Part shown: positions 25,120 through 34,500 of the stretch, piece after piece
Layout: each line of letters starts with the position of its first letter
Numbering within the stretch: the stretch's first letter is position 1
Source of the DNA: an uncultured Fretibacterium sp.
Lineage (GTDB): Bacteria > Synergistota > Synergistia > Synergistales > Aminobacteriaceae
Direction of reading: 5' to 3'
Length of the DNA: 55,960 nt
Assembly (NCBI GenBank): GCA_947168585.1
Contig: CAMVMK010000010.1
Location: 1 to 55,960 of the forward strand
The notes under the pieces: model-generated
Database searches by the model: none
Seen by the model: the letters and a program-made list of their open reading frames with translations, nothing else
Told to the model about the DNA's origin: nothing
Program-made: the position numbers and the translations under genes

Positions 25120-26361
25120 TTAATAATCAGGATTAAGCAGCGATTTTATTTTTTCGGTTTGAGGGAAAAATTCACGGCGTGTCTGTGCAACAAGAAAATC
25201 AATATCCCTCGCAGGTAAATCAACGCCGTTCATTTTTTTATAACAGGCCGGATAAAGTGCTGAATATAACAGTGCTGAAGCCTCCATTCTTTCCTCATGT
25301 TTGTTTATTTCAGCAAGATTATTTGTGTCGAAATAGCTGAACATCATATTTTCCCAAAACTTTTTAGCCTGAAAAGCTTCAAAGCCGGTCATCAGCTTAA
25401 CAATATCGTTTGATTTACATATGTGCGTCATGTAAATTCTTCCTAAATCATAAATAGGATCGCCGTATTGTATTCCCGTCATGTTAATTAAAATTAAATC
25501 GCCGTTTTGATGGACAAAAACATTGCGGGCATTAAAATTATCGTAAACAGCAGTTCCTGCTTCCGGAATAACGTCAATAATATTTATCAGCGTTTGAATT
25601 TCTGAAGCATTAAAAAAGCTGTTCATTTTTTCTGCATAACTTTTATAAACTTCAGACGCTCTCGGAATTATATCTAAATGCGGCTCGGCTGAATGAATTT
25701 GACGCAGCAATTTCCCCATATCAGCGGCATACTGCATTATTTTCCAAGGAGTCTGCTCTAAGTGCGAAAATACAGTTTTAGCTTTCGGAAGCTCGTATAA
25801 CATTCCGTATTGACCGTTAAAAGTTACAATGTCGTAAGCTATTAATGTCGGTATATTTGATAAAAACGCGGCTTGAGCATATTGTTTTTCGCGTTCAATT
25901 AATTCAAAACCCGTTCCGGCTTTATAAACTTTCATAAAAATATCATCGCCGATATTATAAAGAGTGATGCCGCCGCTATAGCCTATCTTATGAACATTTT
26001 TATCATTTGAAACATCGCGGAGTTTATCTGAAACATTGCTCGAAATATCAGATTTTTGCGAAACGTCAAAAATTTCCGTGAAGCCGGTTGTGTCAAAAAT
26101 CTCGTAAACGTCGGGCAAAACGTTAATAATTTTTATAGGTTCTTTTTCTTTTTTCTTAAAACTCAAAAGAACTCTAAGACCTGCGCTCGAAATATAAGTA
26201 AGTTCTTCACAGTCAAAAATTACAGAGCCGTTAGAATTATTTTTTCGTTCGGATATAAGCATATTGCTCAAATTTGTAGCGTTTTGAGAAGTAACTTTTC
26301 CTGAAAGATTAAAATAAAGATTTCCTTCTTTCATTGAAGTACTTAAATTAAACTCAAACAT
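25120..26361 (-). CDS. STAS domain fused to a degenerate kinase-like domain, paralog 2
   Basis: This is the middle paralog, 413 residues, with the same layout as its neighbours. STAS residues 1-105 contain LTYISSAGLRVLLSFKKKE (Ser58, Ser59), then an extra stretch of about 6 residues (SDISSNVSD) before the kinase-like part. The nucleotide Lys is kept (IFMKVY). The catalytic loop is DNFNARN with Asn275 replacing Asp, and INM replaces the metal motif. It is much closer to paralog 3 than to paralog 1 (PTLIAYDIVTFNGQYGMLYE and LYSALYPACYKKMNGVDLPA are nearly shared). AAAGGAAG precedes the ATG. The 24-base gap to paralog 1 and 23-base gap to paralog 3 are also similar, as expected from recent tandem duplication. 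Confidence 0.85.
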   Translation of the reverse strand: MFEFNLSTSMKEGNLYFNLSGKVTSQNATNLSNMLISERKNNSNGSVIFDCEELTYISSAGLRVLLSFKKKEKEPIKIINVLPDVYEIFDTTGFTEIFDVSQKSDISSNVSDKLRDVSNDKNVHKIGYSGGITLYNIGDDIFMKVYKAGTGFELIEREKQYAQAAFLSNIPTLIAYDIVTFNGQYGMLYELPKAKTVFSHLEQTPWKIMQYAADMGKLLRQIHSAEPHLDIIPRASEVYKSYAEKMNSFFNASEIQTLINIIDVIPEAGTAVYDNFNARNVFVHQNGDLILINMTGIQYGDPIYDLGRIYMTHICKSNDIVKLMTGFEAFQAKKFWENMMFSYFDTNNLAEINKHEERMEASALLYSALYPACYKKMNGVDLPARDIDFLVAQTRREFFPQTEKIKSLLNPDY

Positions 26362-26384
26362 TTTATCTTCCTTTGTTTTGATTT

Positions 26385-27623
26385 TTAATAATCAGGATTA
26401 AGCAGCGATTTTATTTTTTCGGCTTGAGGGAAAAATTCACTGCGCGCCTGATCAACAAGAAAATCAATATCTTTTGCAGGTAAATCAACGCCGCTCATTT
26501 TCTTATAACAGGCCGGATAAAGTGCTGAATATAACAGTGCTGAAGCCTCCATTCTTTCCTCATGTTTGTTTATTTCAGCAAAATTATTTGTGTCGAAATA
26601 GCCTAACATCATATTTTCCCAAAATTTTTGAGCCTGAAAAGCTTCAAAGCCTGTCATCTGTTTAACAATATCGTTTGATTTACATCTGTACATCATGCAG
26701 GCTCTTCCTAAATCATAAATAGGATCGCCGTATTGTAATCCCGTCATGTTAATTAAAATTAATTCGCCGTTTTGATGTACAAAAACATTGCGGGCGTTAA
26801 AATTATCGCAGATAACAGTGTCGGCTTCCGGAATAATGTCAATAATATTTATCAGTTTTTTAATCTCTGAATTATTAAAAAAGCTGCTCATTTTCTCTGC
26901 ATAACTTTTGTAAATTTCATTAGCTCTCGGAATTATATCTAAATGCGGCTTGGCTGAATGAATTTGACGCAGCAATTTTCCCATTTCAGCAGCATATTGC
27001 GTTAATTTCCAAGGAGCTTCCTCTAAATGAGAGAATACAGTTTTAGCTTTCGGAAATTCGTATAACATTCCGTATTGACCGTTGAAAGTTACAATGTCGT
27101 AAGATATTAATGTCGGTATATTTGATAAAAACGCGGCTTGAGCATATTGTTTTTCGCGTTCAATTAATTCAAAGTTCGTTCCGGCTTTATAAACTTTCAT
27201 TAAAATATCATCGCCGATATTATAAAGAGTAATTCCGCCGCCATGAGCAATTTCCTGAACATTTTCATCTGAAATATCGCGGAGTTTTTTTGAAACTTTG
27301 CCCGGTGTATAACTTTTTTTTGAAATATCAAAAATTTCTGTGAATCTGGTTATGTCAAAAATCTTATAAACGTCAGGCAAAACGTTAATAATTTTTATAA
27401 CAGCCTCTTCTTTTTTCTTAAAGTTCAAAAAAGCTCTAAGACCTGCACTCGAAATATATGTAAGATCTTCACAGTCAAAAACGACAGAACCCTTAGGGTG
27501 ATTTTTACGCTCAGATGCCAGCATATTGCTTAAATCTGTAACGTTTTGCGAATCGATCCTGCCTGAAAGATTGAAGTAAAGATCCCCATCTTTAATCGAT
27601 GTACTTAAACTAAACTGAAACAT
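26385..27623 (-). CDS. STAS domain fused to a degenerate kinase-like domain, paralog 3
   Basis: This is the first-transcribed paralog, 413 residues from ATG 27623, chosen because GGAGG (27629-27633) lies 5 bases upstream and the protein start MFQFSLSTSIKDGDLYFN aligns with the other two. A longer frame to 27707 would run into alr and is rejected. The STAS domain has LTYISSAGLRAFLNFKKKE. The kinase-like part keeps the Lys (ILMKVY) and the DPIYDLGR element, but the catalytic loop is CDNFNARN and the metal motif INM. All three paralogs therefore share the two Asp-to-Asn changes, which argues for a selected, non-catalytic role. It is divergent from alr with 62 bases between starts. Confidence 0.85.
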   Translation of the reverse strand: MFQFSLSTSIKDGDLYFNLSGRIDSQNVTDLSNMLASERKNHPKGSVVFDCEDLTYISSAGLRAFLNFKKKEEAVIKIINVLPDVYKIFDITRFTEIFDISKKSYTPGKVSKKLRDISDENVQEIAHGGGITLYNIGDDILMKVYKAGTNFELIEREKQYAQAAFLSNIPTLISYDIVTFNGQYGMLYEFPKAKTVFSHLEEAPWKLTQYAAEMGKLLRQIHSAKPHLDIIPRANEIYKSYAEKMSSFFNNSEIKKLINIIDIIPEADTVICDNFNARNVFVHQNGELILINMTGLQYGDPIYDLGRACMMYRCKSNDIVKQMTGFEAFQAQKFWENMMLGYFDTNNFAEINKHEERMEASALLYSALYPACYKKMSGVDLPAKDIDFLVDQARSEFFPQAEKIKSLLNPDY

Positions 27624-27685
27624 TTTAACCTCCTTTGTTTCTGTATTAATTATATAATAGAAAAATAAGCAGGAGGTAAAAAGTA

Positions 27686-28849
27686 ATGAACGATTATTTA
27701 ATGTCAAGGACTTGGGCTGAAATTAATCTCGATAACTTAGCCGAAAATTTTAAGATTTTACGGGCAAAATTAAATCCTAAATCAAAATTTTTAGCAGTCT
27801 GCAAAGCCAACGCTTACGGGCACGGAATTATAGAGTGCGCGAAAAAATTTCAGGATTTAGGAGCAGATTATATCGCCGTTGCGAGCGTCATTGAGGGCGC
27901 AGAGCTTAGAGAAAACGGAATAACTATCCCGATTTTATGTTTAGGCCAGGCCAATCCTGATTTAGCTTTATTAACGGCCGAATATAAAATTACTCAGGCT
28001 GTCGGAGATTTAGAGAACGGCGAAAAAATTTCAAAAATAATTTCAGCCAAAAATTCTAAGATTAAAATTCACGTCAAAATAGACACCGGAATGAGCAGAA
28101 CGGGTTTTTATTGGCCTGATGACGAAAACGAAAAACTAAAAACTGCAGGCGAAATTAAAAAACTCTGTGAACTTCCCAGCCTCGAAGCTGAAGGAATTTT
28201 CACGCATTTTGCCGCCGCTGACGATGACAAAAATTTTACGAGACTTCAATTAAAAAAATTTTTGGACGCTAAAGAAAAATTATCCGCGTTAAAAATTAAT
28301 TTCAAAATTTCTCACGCCGCCGCGAGTGTCGGGGTCTTGAATTATCCTGAATCTCATTTAGATATGGGACGCTTCGGGCTTGTTCTTTACGGTTACGCCG
28401 ACACCGAAAAAGGCAACGAGGGAAGCACTTTAGGCTTAAAGCCCGTTATGAAAGTCAAGAGCAAAATTACAGCCGTCAGAAAATTGCCCGCCGGAACGAC
28501 TATAAGCTACGGAAGAACTTTTGAATTAAAACGTGATTCTTTAATCGCCGTCTTGCCTGTCGGATACGCTGACGGACTTCCGAGAAATTTATCAAATAAT
28601 TTCAGCGTAAAAATTCACGAAAATCTCTGTCCAATTCTTGGCCGTATCTGCATGGATATGTGCATGGCTGACGTTACGGACTTGAAATTAAAAAATATAA
28701 ACGTTAAGCCCGGCGATATTGCTACGATTTTAGACGGAGATTTAATCCCGACAGCCGCGAAAAATGCCGGAACTATTATTCACGAAATTTTATGCAATCC
28801 ATCACAGAGAGTTCCAAGAATTTTTATTAATTACAAATTAAAAATATAA
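27686..28849 (+). CDS. alr: Alanine racemase
   Basis: This PLP enzyme makes D-alanine for peptidoglycan. The PLP lysine is Lys40 in AVCKANAYGHG. The second catalytic residue is Tyr275 in TTISYGRTF. Others include KIDTGMSRTGF, SHAAASVGVLNYPESHLDMGR followed by FGLVLYG, LPVGYADGLPR and ICMDMCMADVT. The ending EILCNPSQRVPRIFIN is typical. Length 387 is normal. AGGAGG (27671-27676) lies 9 bases before ATG 27686, and a TATAAT (27653-27658) sits in the divergent gap. A hairpin (28857-28886) separates it from the converging gene. Confidence 0.97.
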   Translation: MNDYLMSRTWAEINLDNLAENFKILRAKLNPKSKFLAVCKANAYGHGIIECAKKFQDLGADYIAVASVIEGAELRENGITIPILCLGQANPDLALLTAEYKITQAVGDLENGEKISKIISAKNSKIKIHVKIDTGMSRTGFYWPDDENEKLKTAGEIKKLCELPSLEAEGIFTHFAAADDDKNFTRLQLKKFLDAKEKLSALKINFKISHAAASVGVLNYPESHLDMGRFGLVLYGYADTEKGNEGSTLGLKPVMKVKSKITAVRKLPAGTTISYGRTFELKRDSLIAVLPVGYADGLPRNLSNNFSVKIHENLCPILGRICMDMCMADVTDLKLKNINVKPGDIATILDGDLIPTAAKNAGTIIHEILCNPSQRVPRIFINYKLKI

Positions 28850-28894
28850 AAAAATCCCTCCGGTGTTCGCGCGAGTCAGCCGGGGGAATTCTTA
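28848..28894. terminator. Terminator between alr and the SprA-like gene
   Basis: CCTCCGG (28857-28863) pairs with CCGGGGG (28880-28886). On minus it is followed by a T run (A28848-28854 on plus); on plus the tail is AATTCTTATT. It is a good minus-strand terminator and possibly bidirectional. Confidence 0.75.
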
Positions 28895-28932
28895 TTCGTA
28901 AAGAGTCAGAATTAAATTCAGCATTTTATATT

Positions 28933-29874
28933 CTAAGCGGCAGGCATCAAGCTTTGTATTTCCATTTCCATAACGGAAGCCCGCACGGACTGAGCACCGT
29001 CTTTGTTGATGTCATACATTTCTTGTTCATCTTTCCTGCTTATGGGTTCAATGATGGGCGTACCTTTAGCGACTTCGGCCTTAAATTCTTCGGAATTGTC
29101 GTTAATAATTTCCTGTCTGGCCTTTGAAGCTATGGCTGCTGCTTTAGCTGCGACCTGTCTGTCTTGCCCTGAAGGGTCTGCTGGAGCATTTGCCGCGCGC
29201 TGAACTTGCTGCATATTTCTGAGAGTTTCTTCGGGGGTTCGTCCTTCTTTGAGTTTAATCGGGACTTCTCCGCCCGTGATATAACTCTGACCGTCGGGGC
29301 CTTCGGTGTAAGAGTAGCTGACTCCGCCGCCTAATTCACCAGCTGCAGCCTGATGAGCAGCCTCGTGAGCGATGACTTCACGCTGAATATTTTCGAGCTC
29401 CTGTTTCTGAGCTTCTTTTTCGTCTTCAGCTTTGTCTTCTTTTTTAGCTTCTTCGCGGCGTTCGTTTTCGGCTTTGATAATATTCTGGGTGTTTTCAGCG
29501 GTTTTGTTTTCGTTAAGAGCGTCTTGGGCTTCTTGAGCTTCCTGCTTTTTGGCCTGCAAATCCTCGTGCATTATTCCGCCGCTGACGCGGTTGAGGTCTT
29601 CCTCGCTGCCTTTCATGGTAACAGACGCACCGACAATGTAGCGTTTTCCGTCAGAGCCCATAGAGTAGTGATAGACCGTGTGAACTTTAGCATCATTGCC
29701 CAGTTTAGCTTTGAGGCTTTCTTCTTCGGCTAAAATTTCCTGTTCTTTTTGCTGTTTAGATTTGTCGAACTCGTCAACGTCTTCAACAGATTGAACATTT
29801 TTAATCCGCCCGATGCTCTGGACAGGTTCTAAATACCCTGCCGACAGCATTGATGTAACCTGCATGTTTCTCAC
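28933..29874 (-). CDS. SprA-related putative metalloprotease (HEAAH protein)
   Basis: The central-to-C-terminal segment matches the SprA-related family: VIAHEAAHQAAAGELGGGVS with a zinc-type HExxH, then YSYTEGPDGQSYITGGEVPI, TPEETLRNMQQVQRAANAPA and DPSGQDRQVAAKAAAIA. The N-terminal half includes a smaller copy-like stretch (YHYSMGSDGKRYIVGASVTM) and a charged helical region about 100-165 rich in Glu, Lys and Gln, likely coiled coil. No signal peptide is seen. Length 313. The family function is unknown; the HEAAH suggests peptidase activity but a third zinc ligand is not certain. AAGGAGGTGAG precedes ATG 29874. Family members often occur in low copy in anaerobes and proteobacteria. Confidence 0.8.
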   Translation of the reverse strand: MRNMQVTSMLSAGYLEPVQSIGRIKNVQSVEDVDEFDKSKQQKEQEILAEEESLKAKLGNDAKVHTVYHYSMGSDGKRYIVGASVTMKGSEEDLNRVSGGIMHEDLQAKKQEAQEAQDALNENKTAENTQNIIKAENERREEAKKEDKAEDEKEAQKQELENIQREVIAHEAAHQAAAGELGGGVSYSYTEGPDGQSYITGGEVPIKLKEGRTPEETLRNMQQVQRAANAPADPSGQDRQVAAKAAAIASKARQEIINDNSEEFKAEVAKGTPIIEPISRKDEQEMYDINKDGAQSVRASVMEMEIQSLMPAA

Positions 29875-29921
29875 CTCCTTCTCAGATATTTTGCGTATAT
29901 TATACTAAAATTTTCTAAGAA

Positions 29922-30458
29922 TTAATAATTAAACGTAAAGACCGGCATATAAATTTTATCGCCGCCGGTGTATTTGTTTCCGTCTTCCTGCTGGAGATAA
30001 TTGTCAGCTTCGTTAGCTTTGTCTTCTAATTTAGGTTTTACGCGTTCTGAATTATTTTCAAGATAATAGCAGACATAACAGACAGGTTTGCTGTTTCTTG
30101 TAATGTTTAAGATACCGTAGCCGCCGCTGCTGTAACTTATTTCAAAATTGCCGGTGAGATTTTTTTTAATTTCTTGTTGGCCTTCGGCTGTTGAAAAATA
30201 TGCTTGCAAAGTTTTAGCGTCTTTTGTTAAATCTCCGTTTTTATGAAAATTTCCGTCTTTGTCGAATTTGTCAATGTTATTTCTGTACCAAGTCAAGACG
30301 GACATTTTTAAGTTCGTTAAGCCGCTGACAATTTTCGCGGCTTTTGCTGCTGCTCTTGCTTCACCGCCCGCGAGCATTACCATAGTGCTGAGGATTACTA
30401 CAACGATGACGACGATTAAAAGTTCGACGAGTGTAAAAGCGTTTTTCTTATGCCTCAT
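29922..30458 (-). CDS. Type IV pilin-like/pseudopilin protein
   Basis: It has an N-terminal class III signal, MRHKKNAFTLVELLIVVIVV: a short basic leader, cleavage before Phe8, then the conserved FTLVELLIVV hydrophobic helix with Glu at +5. The residue before the cut is Ala rather than the usual Gly. The globular part (residues 50-178) is charged and has two cysteines in VCYVCYYLE. Size 178 suits a minor pseudopilin. No other pilus or type II secretion gene is nearby, so its assembly machinery must lie elsewhere. GGGGGA supplies the ribosome site, 6 bases from ATG 30458. It lies between the SprA-like gene and holA. Confidence 0.82.
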   Translation of the reverse strand: MRHKKNAFTLVELLIVVIVVVILSTMVMLAGGEARAAAKAAKIVSGLTNLKMSVLTWYRNNIDKFDKDGNFHKNGDLTKDAKTLQAYFSTAEGQQEIKKNLTGNFEISYSSGGYGILNITRNSKPVCYVCYYLENNSERVKPKLEDKANEADNYLQQEDGNKYTGGDKIYMPVFTFNY

Positions 30459-30528
30459 GAAAAAATCCCCCGAATGATTAAAAAATTTTTATAATTTATA
30501 ATTTTATCATTTTATCTATTCTGTCTTT

Positions 30529-30556
30529 CTCACTCCTAACCCATCACCCCTAACTG
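30529..30556. repeat. Heptad repeat, single arm, copy 4
   Basis: CTCACTCCTAACCCATCACC continued by CCTAAC, then TGTCTTTTTACGC. Only one arm is present, in the gap just after holA. On minus it reads GTTAGGGGTGATGGGTTAGG and on. Confidence 0.65.
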
Positions 30557-30561
30557 TCTTT

Positions 30562-31494
30562 TTACGCTCTCGACATTAATTCCCAAATAATTAACTCAAA
30601 ACCCTGCCAGCCTTCAGCCGCTCCTGTTTTTTCAAGAAAAGATAAACGCGCGGCCTTTGCCATGAAGATTTTAATTCGATCCGCTCCGAAAATTTTTACA
30701 GCTGACTGAGCTTTTTTTGCGGCGTAACTTTTTGTGCCTAAAGTTTTAAGAACTTCATCAGAAAAATTTTTATTGAAACACGCAAGCATTAACGCTGGTC
30801 TTAATCTGTTAGCTATAGCCGTGAGAGTCGGCAGAATTGAATCTTCTTTTCTTAAATATTTCAAAGCCCTTGAGACATTAAGAAAATTATTTTCGCAAAG
30901 CCCGTCAAGAAACATTAATAAAGACTTTCCGCCCTCATCGAAAGAAAGATTTTGAATGTCTTCTAATTTTATATCGCGCCCTTCGGAATAAAGAGCGAGT
31001 TTATTAATTTCGGCGCGCAGTTCTTCTTGAGATTCTATGCTGTCGGCCAATAATTGAGCGGCATTATAATCTAACTTAAATTTTTGTTCTTTAGCCAGAG
31101 CAATAAGCCATTTAGGACGCTCCCACGGAGAAATTTCAGCTTCGGGTTTGATTAATTCTATAGATTTTTTTACGGATTTAAGATTTTTTTCGAGAGTTTT
31201 TGAATCAGAATTAAAAATTAAAATTAAAAAGCAGTCGGCTTTATCGTCTTCAATAAAATCAGCAAGCCCATCAGGAAATTCGCCGAGAGTTTCAGAGTTT
31301 TCGACAACAATAGCTTCACGCTCAGCAAAAAGTCCGGGAGTTATGACTGTCTCGAATAATTTTTGCCAAGTTCCGAAATTTTGAGCCTCATAGCGTGCGT
31401 TCAAAGGTAAATTTTTTTTCGCGAGTTCTTTTAATTTTTCGCTTAATTGACGGCGCTGCGAGTCAGATTTTTCTATTGCGATTATGTGCGGCAT
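30562..31494 (-). CDS. holA: DNA polymerase III delta subunit
   Basis: This is the clamp-loader delta subunit that opens the beta clamp. The HolA pattern is visible: the TPGLFAEREAIVVENSE stretch early, ISPWERPKWLIALAKEQKFK, AAQLLADSIESQEELRAEIN with KLALYSEGRDIKLEDIQNL, then the C-terminal helical bundle LTAIANRLRPALMLACF. Sequence is divergent but order and length (310) fit. Start ATG 31494 (MPHIIAIEKS) is preferred because AAAGGT lies 6 bases upstream; an ATG at 31515 would put that site inside the gene. It has no ATPase motifs, as expected for delta. A terminator of the upstream giant gene (31544-31570) separates them. Confidence 0.88.
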   Translation of the reverse strand: MPHIIAIEKSDSQRRQLSEKLKELAKKNLPLNARYEAQNFGTWQKLFETVITPGLFAEREAIVVENSETLGEFPDGLADFIEDDKADCFLILIFNSDSKTLEKNLKSVKKSIELIKPEAEISPWERPKWLIALAKEQKFKLDYNAAQLLADSIESQEELRAEINKLALYSEGRDIKLEDIQNLSFDEGGKSLLMFLDGLCENNFLNVSRALKYLRKEDSILPTLTAIANRLRPALMLACFNKNFSDEVLKTLGTKSYAAKKAQSAVKIFGADRIKIFMAKAARLSFLEKTGAAEGWQGFELIIWELMSRA

Positions 31495-31543
31495 TATATT
31501 ACCTTTCCATAACATAGTCCTGAATTCATAAAAATTTTAGCAT

Positions 31544-31570
31544 AAAAAAAATCCGCCGCAAACGGGCGGA
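31544..31570 (-). terminator. Terminator of the giant protease gene
   Basis: On minus, TCCGCC (31570-31565) pairs with GGCGGA (31557-31552) around a short loop, followed by eight T. It lies 17 bases after the 31587 stop. Confidence 0.8.
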
Positions 31571-31586
31571 CTTTGGAGCAAGTTTT

Positions 31587-34500
31587 TTACTTAGGTTCTT
31601 TTGAGAAAAATTCTAATTCTTCTTTCTCTTCTTGTTCCGAAACATTTTCAGCTTCATCCGGAACTTGGACATCGTCTGAAATTGCAGCGTCATCTGAAGT
31701 TTTTACGGCAATTACAGGCTCGTAAATATCTCCGACGTTGAGCCAAACTGAAACTATAATCTTATGATCGGCTGTAGTCTTGTTGGTTTCGCTGCCGTCA
31801 ACTTTGAAAAATTCTGCGATTTCATCGTCAGTGTTTTTCGCGCGGTTTTTGGCAAACGCAAACCAAGTTAATTCCTTACCGGCCTCGATTTCCGGTGCAA
31901 TGTCGATTTCAAAGTCATACATATCGCTTTCAGTTACGCTGATTTCCGGCAATACAGCCGCGACAATGTAGCCTTCTAACTCATCAAATTCTTTGCTTCC
32001 GAGCGATTCAATGCTGCGTTCAGCTCCGAAATTAACAACGCCAGGCTCTTGAGTTTCGGCTTCTGTTTGAGTTTCATTTTCTGTCTCAAGCTCTTGAGTT
32101 TCCTGCGAAGTTTCATCGTTTACGGATTCAGATTCTTCCGGTTGGGACTGAGTCTCTTTCGGCTTCACATTACCAGCATCAACGGCAGGCTCTTCTTCTA
32201 CTGTTTTAAGTGTAATATTTTGAACAGCTGAGCCTTCACTGTTTTTAGCCGTAACTTTGAACGTTATTGTTTTTCCGGCTGAGGCTGGCGCAGTTCCTGT
32301 AATTGTGAACTTATTAAGCTCTTCAGTCTCTTTGATATTAAATCCGGCGACCTTGTTCATCGTAACGGTGAATTTCGGTGAACCCTTAAGAACAATCGGA
32401 ATTTCAACATTGCTGCCTTTAGCCTTCGTGAAGCTATTCTCATTTGCGAACTCCGGCTTACCGCCTTTAATCACAAGATTAAATGTTTTCTTTGCCTTGC
32501 CGTCATTCACGTTAATGGTAATCGGAAGACTCTTAATCGACTGCGTAGGTTTGCCCGTGATTTCGGCTGTGCCCTTGTTTACGTCGGCCTCGAACTTAAG
32601 TCCGTAATCATCGAGTTTCCCATTAGCGATTGAGCACTCAAATTTTGTAAACGGTAAGGCTCCGCTCGTTTCAATTTCAGCACTGTAATTTTCGTTATAA
32701 GCAGCCTGAGGAAGTGAAGATGTTGTAATTTTAGGCGCGGAGTTATTGACAGCAAGAATGAAATTCTTCGTTACTGCTTTACCGTAGCCGTTGGATGCAG
32801 TGATTCTAATCGTATACTTACCCGCAACTTTAGGCTCGCCTGTAATTTCGGCTATTCCTGTGTTTTCATCAGCCTCGAGCTTAAGTCCTAACGCATTGAC
32901 TTGCTCATCAGTGAGATTCAGCCATTCCGCAGTAAATGTTGTAAGCGGCAATGTTCCGGTTACTTGAATTTTTTGCTCGTAATCTCTGCCTATATCTGCA
33001 GCGGGAAGCGATGCCGTTTTGAATGTAGCCGGTGTGGCTTTGATATTGAGCTTTAATGTTTTCTCAACTTTTCCGCCGTACTTGTTCTCTGCTGTTACTT
33101 TAATCGAGAGATTTGTTAATTCGCTTTTAGGCTTGCCCGAGATTTTGGCTGAAGCTTCATTAAAAAATTCGTTGTCATCGCCAGCTTCGAATTTATTGAA
33201 CGTAAGGCCGACTTCCGTGAGTTTTTCAGCAGCGTTGTCATCGATTGTAATAGATTTAACAGGCAGAGTTTTCCCGGATGCTGTAAATTTGGCCTCGTAA
33301 TCTCTTCCGACATCACCTGCAGGAAGCTCCGTCTTTAATGTCGGGTTTTCGCCCTTGACAGTAAGCTTTAATGCTTTCTCAGTCTTGCCTCCGAATTTGT
33401 TAGTAGCTGTGATAGTGATCGGGAGATTAGTAACTATCTTTTTGAGCACGCCGCCGTTTTCAGTGTCAGTTGCAAGAGTTGCAGTGCTGCTGGTCTCCTC
33501 TGCGTCCGGAGTGAACTTAAGACCTAATTTTTCCGTAAGATTTTCCTTTGTAATTTCATAGGTATTTGCTCCGACTGAGTAGTCCCAAGTTATCCCGTCT
33601 CCGGTCGCTGTAAATTTCTCGCTGTAAGCAGCTCCAGCATTACCAGGCTTAAGATTTGCCGTCAATCTCGGAAGATCTCCGTTAATCGTGAGATTTAATT
33701 TCCTCTCTACAGCATTGCCAAATTCGTTATCCGCAGTGATGGTAATCGGAAGATTTTTGACTATCTTAGCGGGCGTACCCTCGATTGCTGCTTTGCTGCT
33801 GTCATCTTCATTGGCTTTGAATTCAAGACCTAATTTTTCCTTAAAGTTGTCTTTAGTAATCCCGTATTCATTATCACCGACTGAATAATCCCAAGTTATC
33901 GGTAAAGAGCCCGTTGCTGTAAATTTCGCGTTGTATTGCGTACCAGCTTTGCCTGCAGGAAGTGCCGCCGTCAATTTCACCGGGTAAGCGTTAATTTTGA
34001 GAGCTAACGGCTTTAATGAAACTTTATCCGACTTGTCGTCTTTGTGCCAAGCCGTTATTGTAATTTGCTGGTTAATTACTTTTTTAGGCGTACCCGTTAT
34101 TTCAGCTGTACCTTTGTCTTTATCAAAATCAAATTTAAGGCCGTATTCATTTTCGTTATTAAATAATGCCTTAGAGGTATCGTCAAGTTCAAAATAAATC
34201 GGTTTTGTTCCGGACGCTGAAATTTTCGAGCCTTTATATTCTTTTCCGACTTCACCGGCGGCGAGCGATGCGGTTAATTTCACAGGAACAGCGTTGACAG
34301 TAAGAGTAAACTCCTGCTCTTCTGTGTTTTCATCAGAATGCTTGTTTGTTGCCTTAATTTTAAGGTTATAAGTCTTATCTTTCGTAGGAGTTCCTGAAAT
34401 TACTAACTGCGTTCCGTTTGACTTTTTCTCGGCTTTCAAACCGTCATAATCGTCATCGTTTTCTTCCGCCAGGCCTTTAATTTCCCAATTTATAGGCGTT

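Noticed and set aside
27624-27707. Longer start for STAS paralog 3, giving 440 residues
   Set aside because: The extra 28 residues overlap alr, have no ribosome site and do not align with the paralogs. ATG 27623 has GGAGG 5 bases away and gives the same length as paralog 2.
31495-31515. Longer start for holA at 31515
   Set aside because: It would put the AAAGGT ribosome site inside the coding region; ATG 31494 is placed 6 bases after that site.
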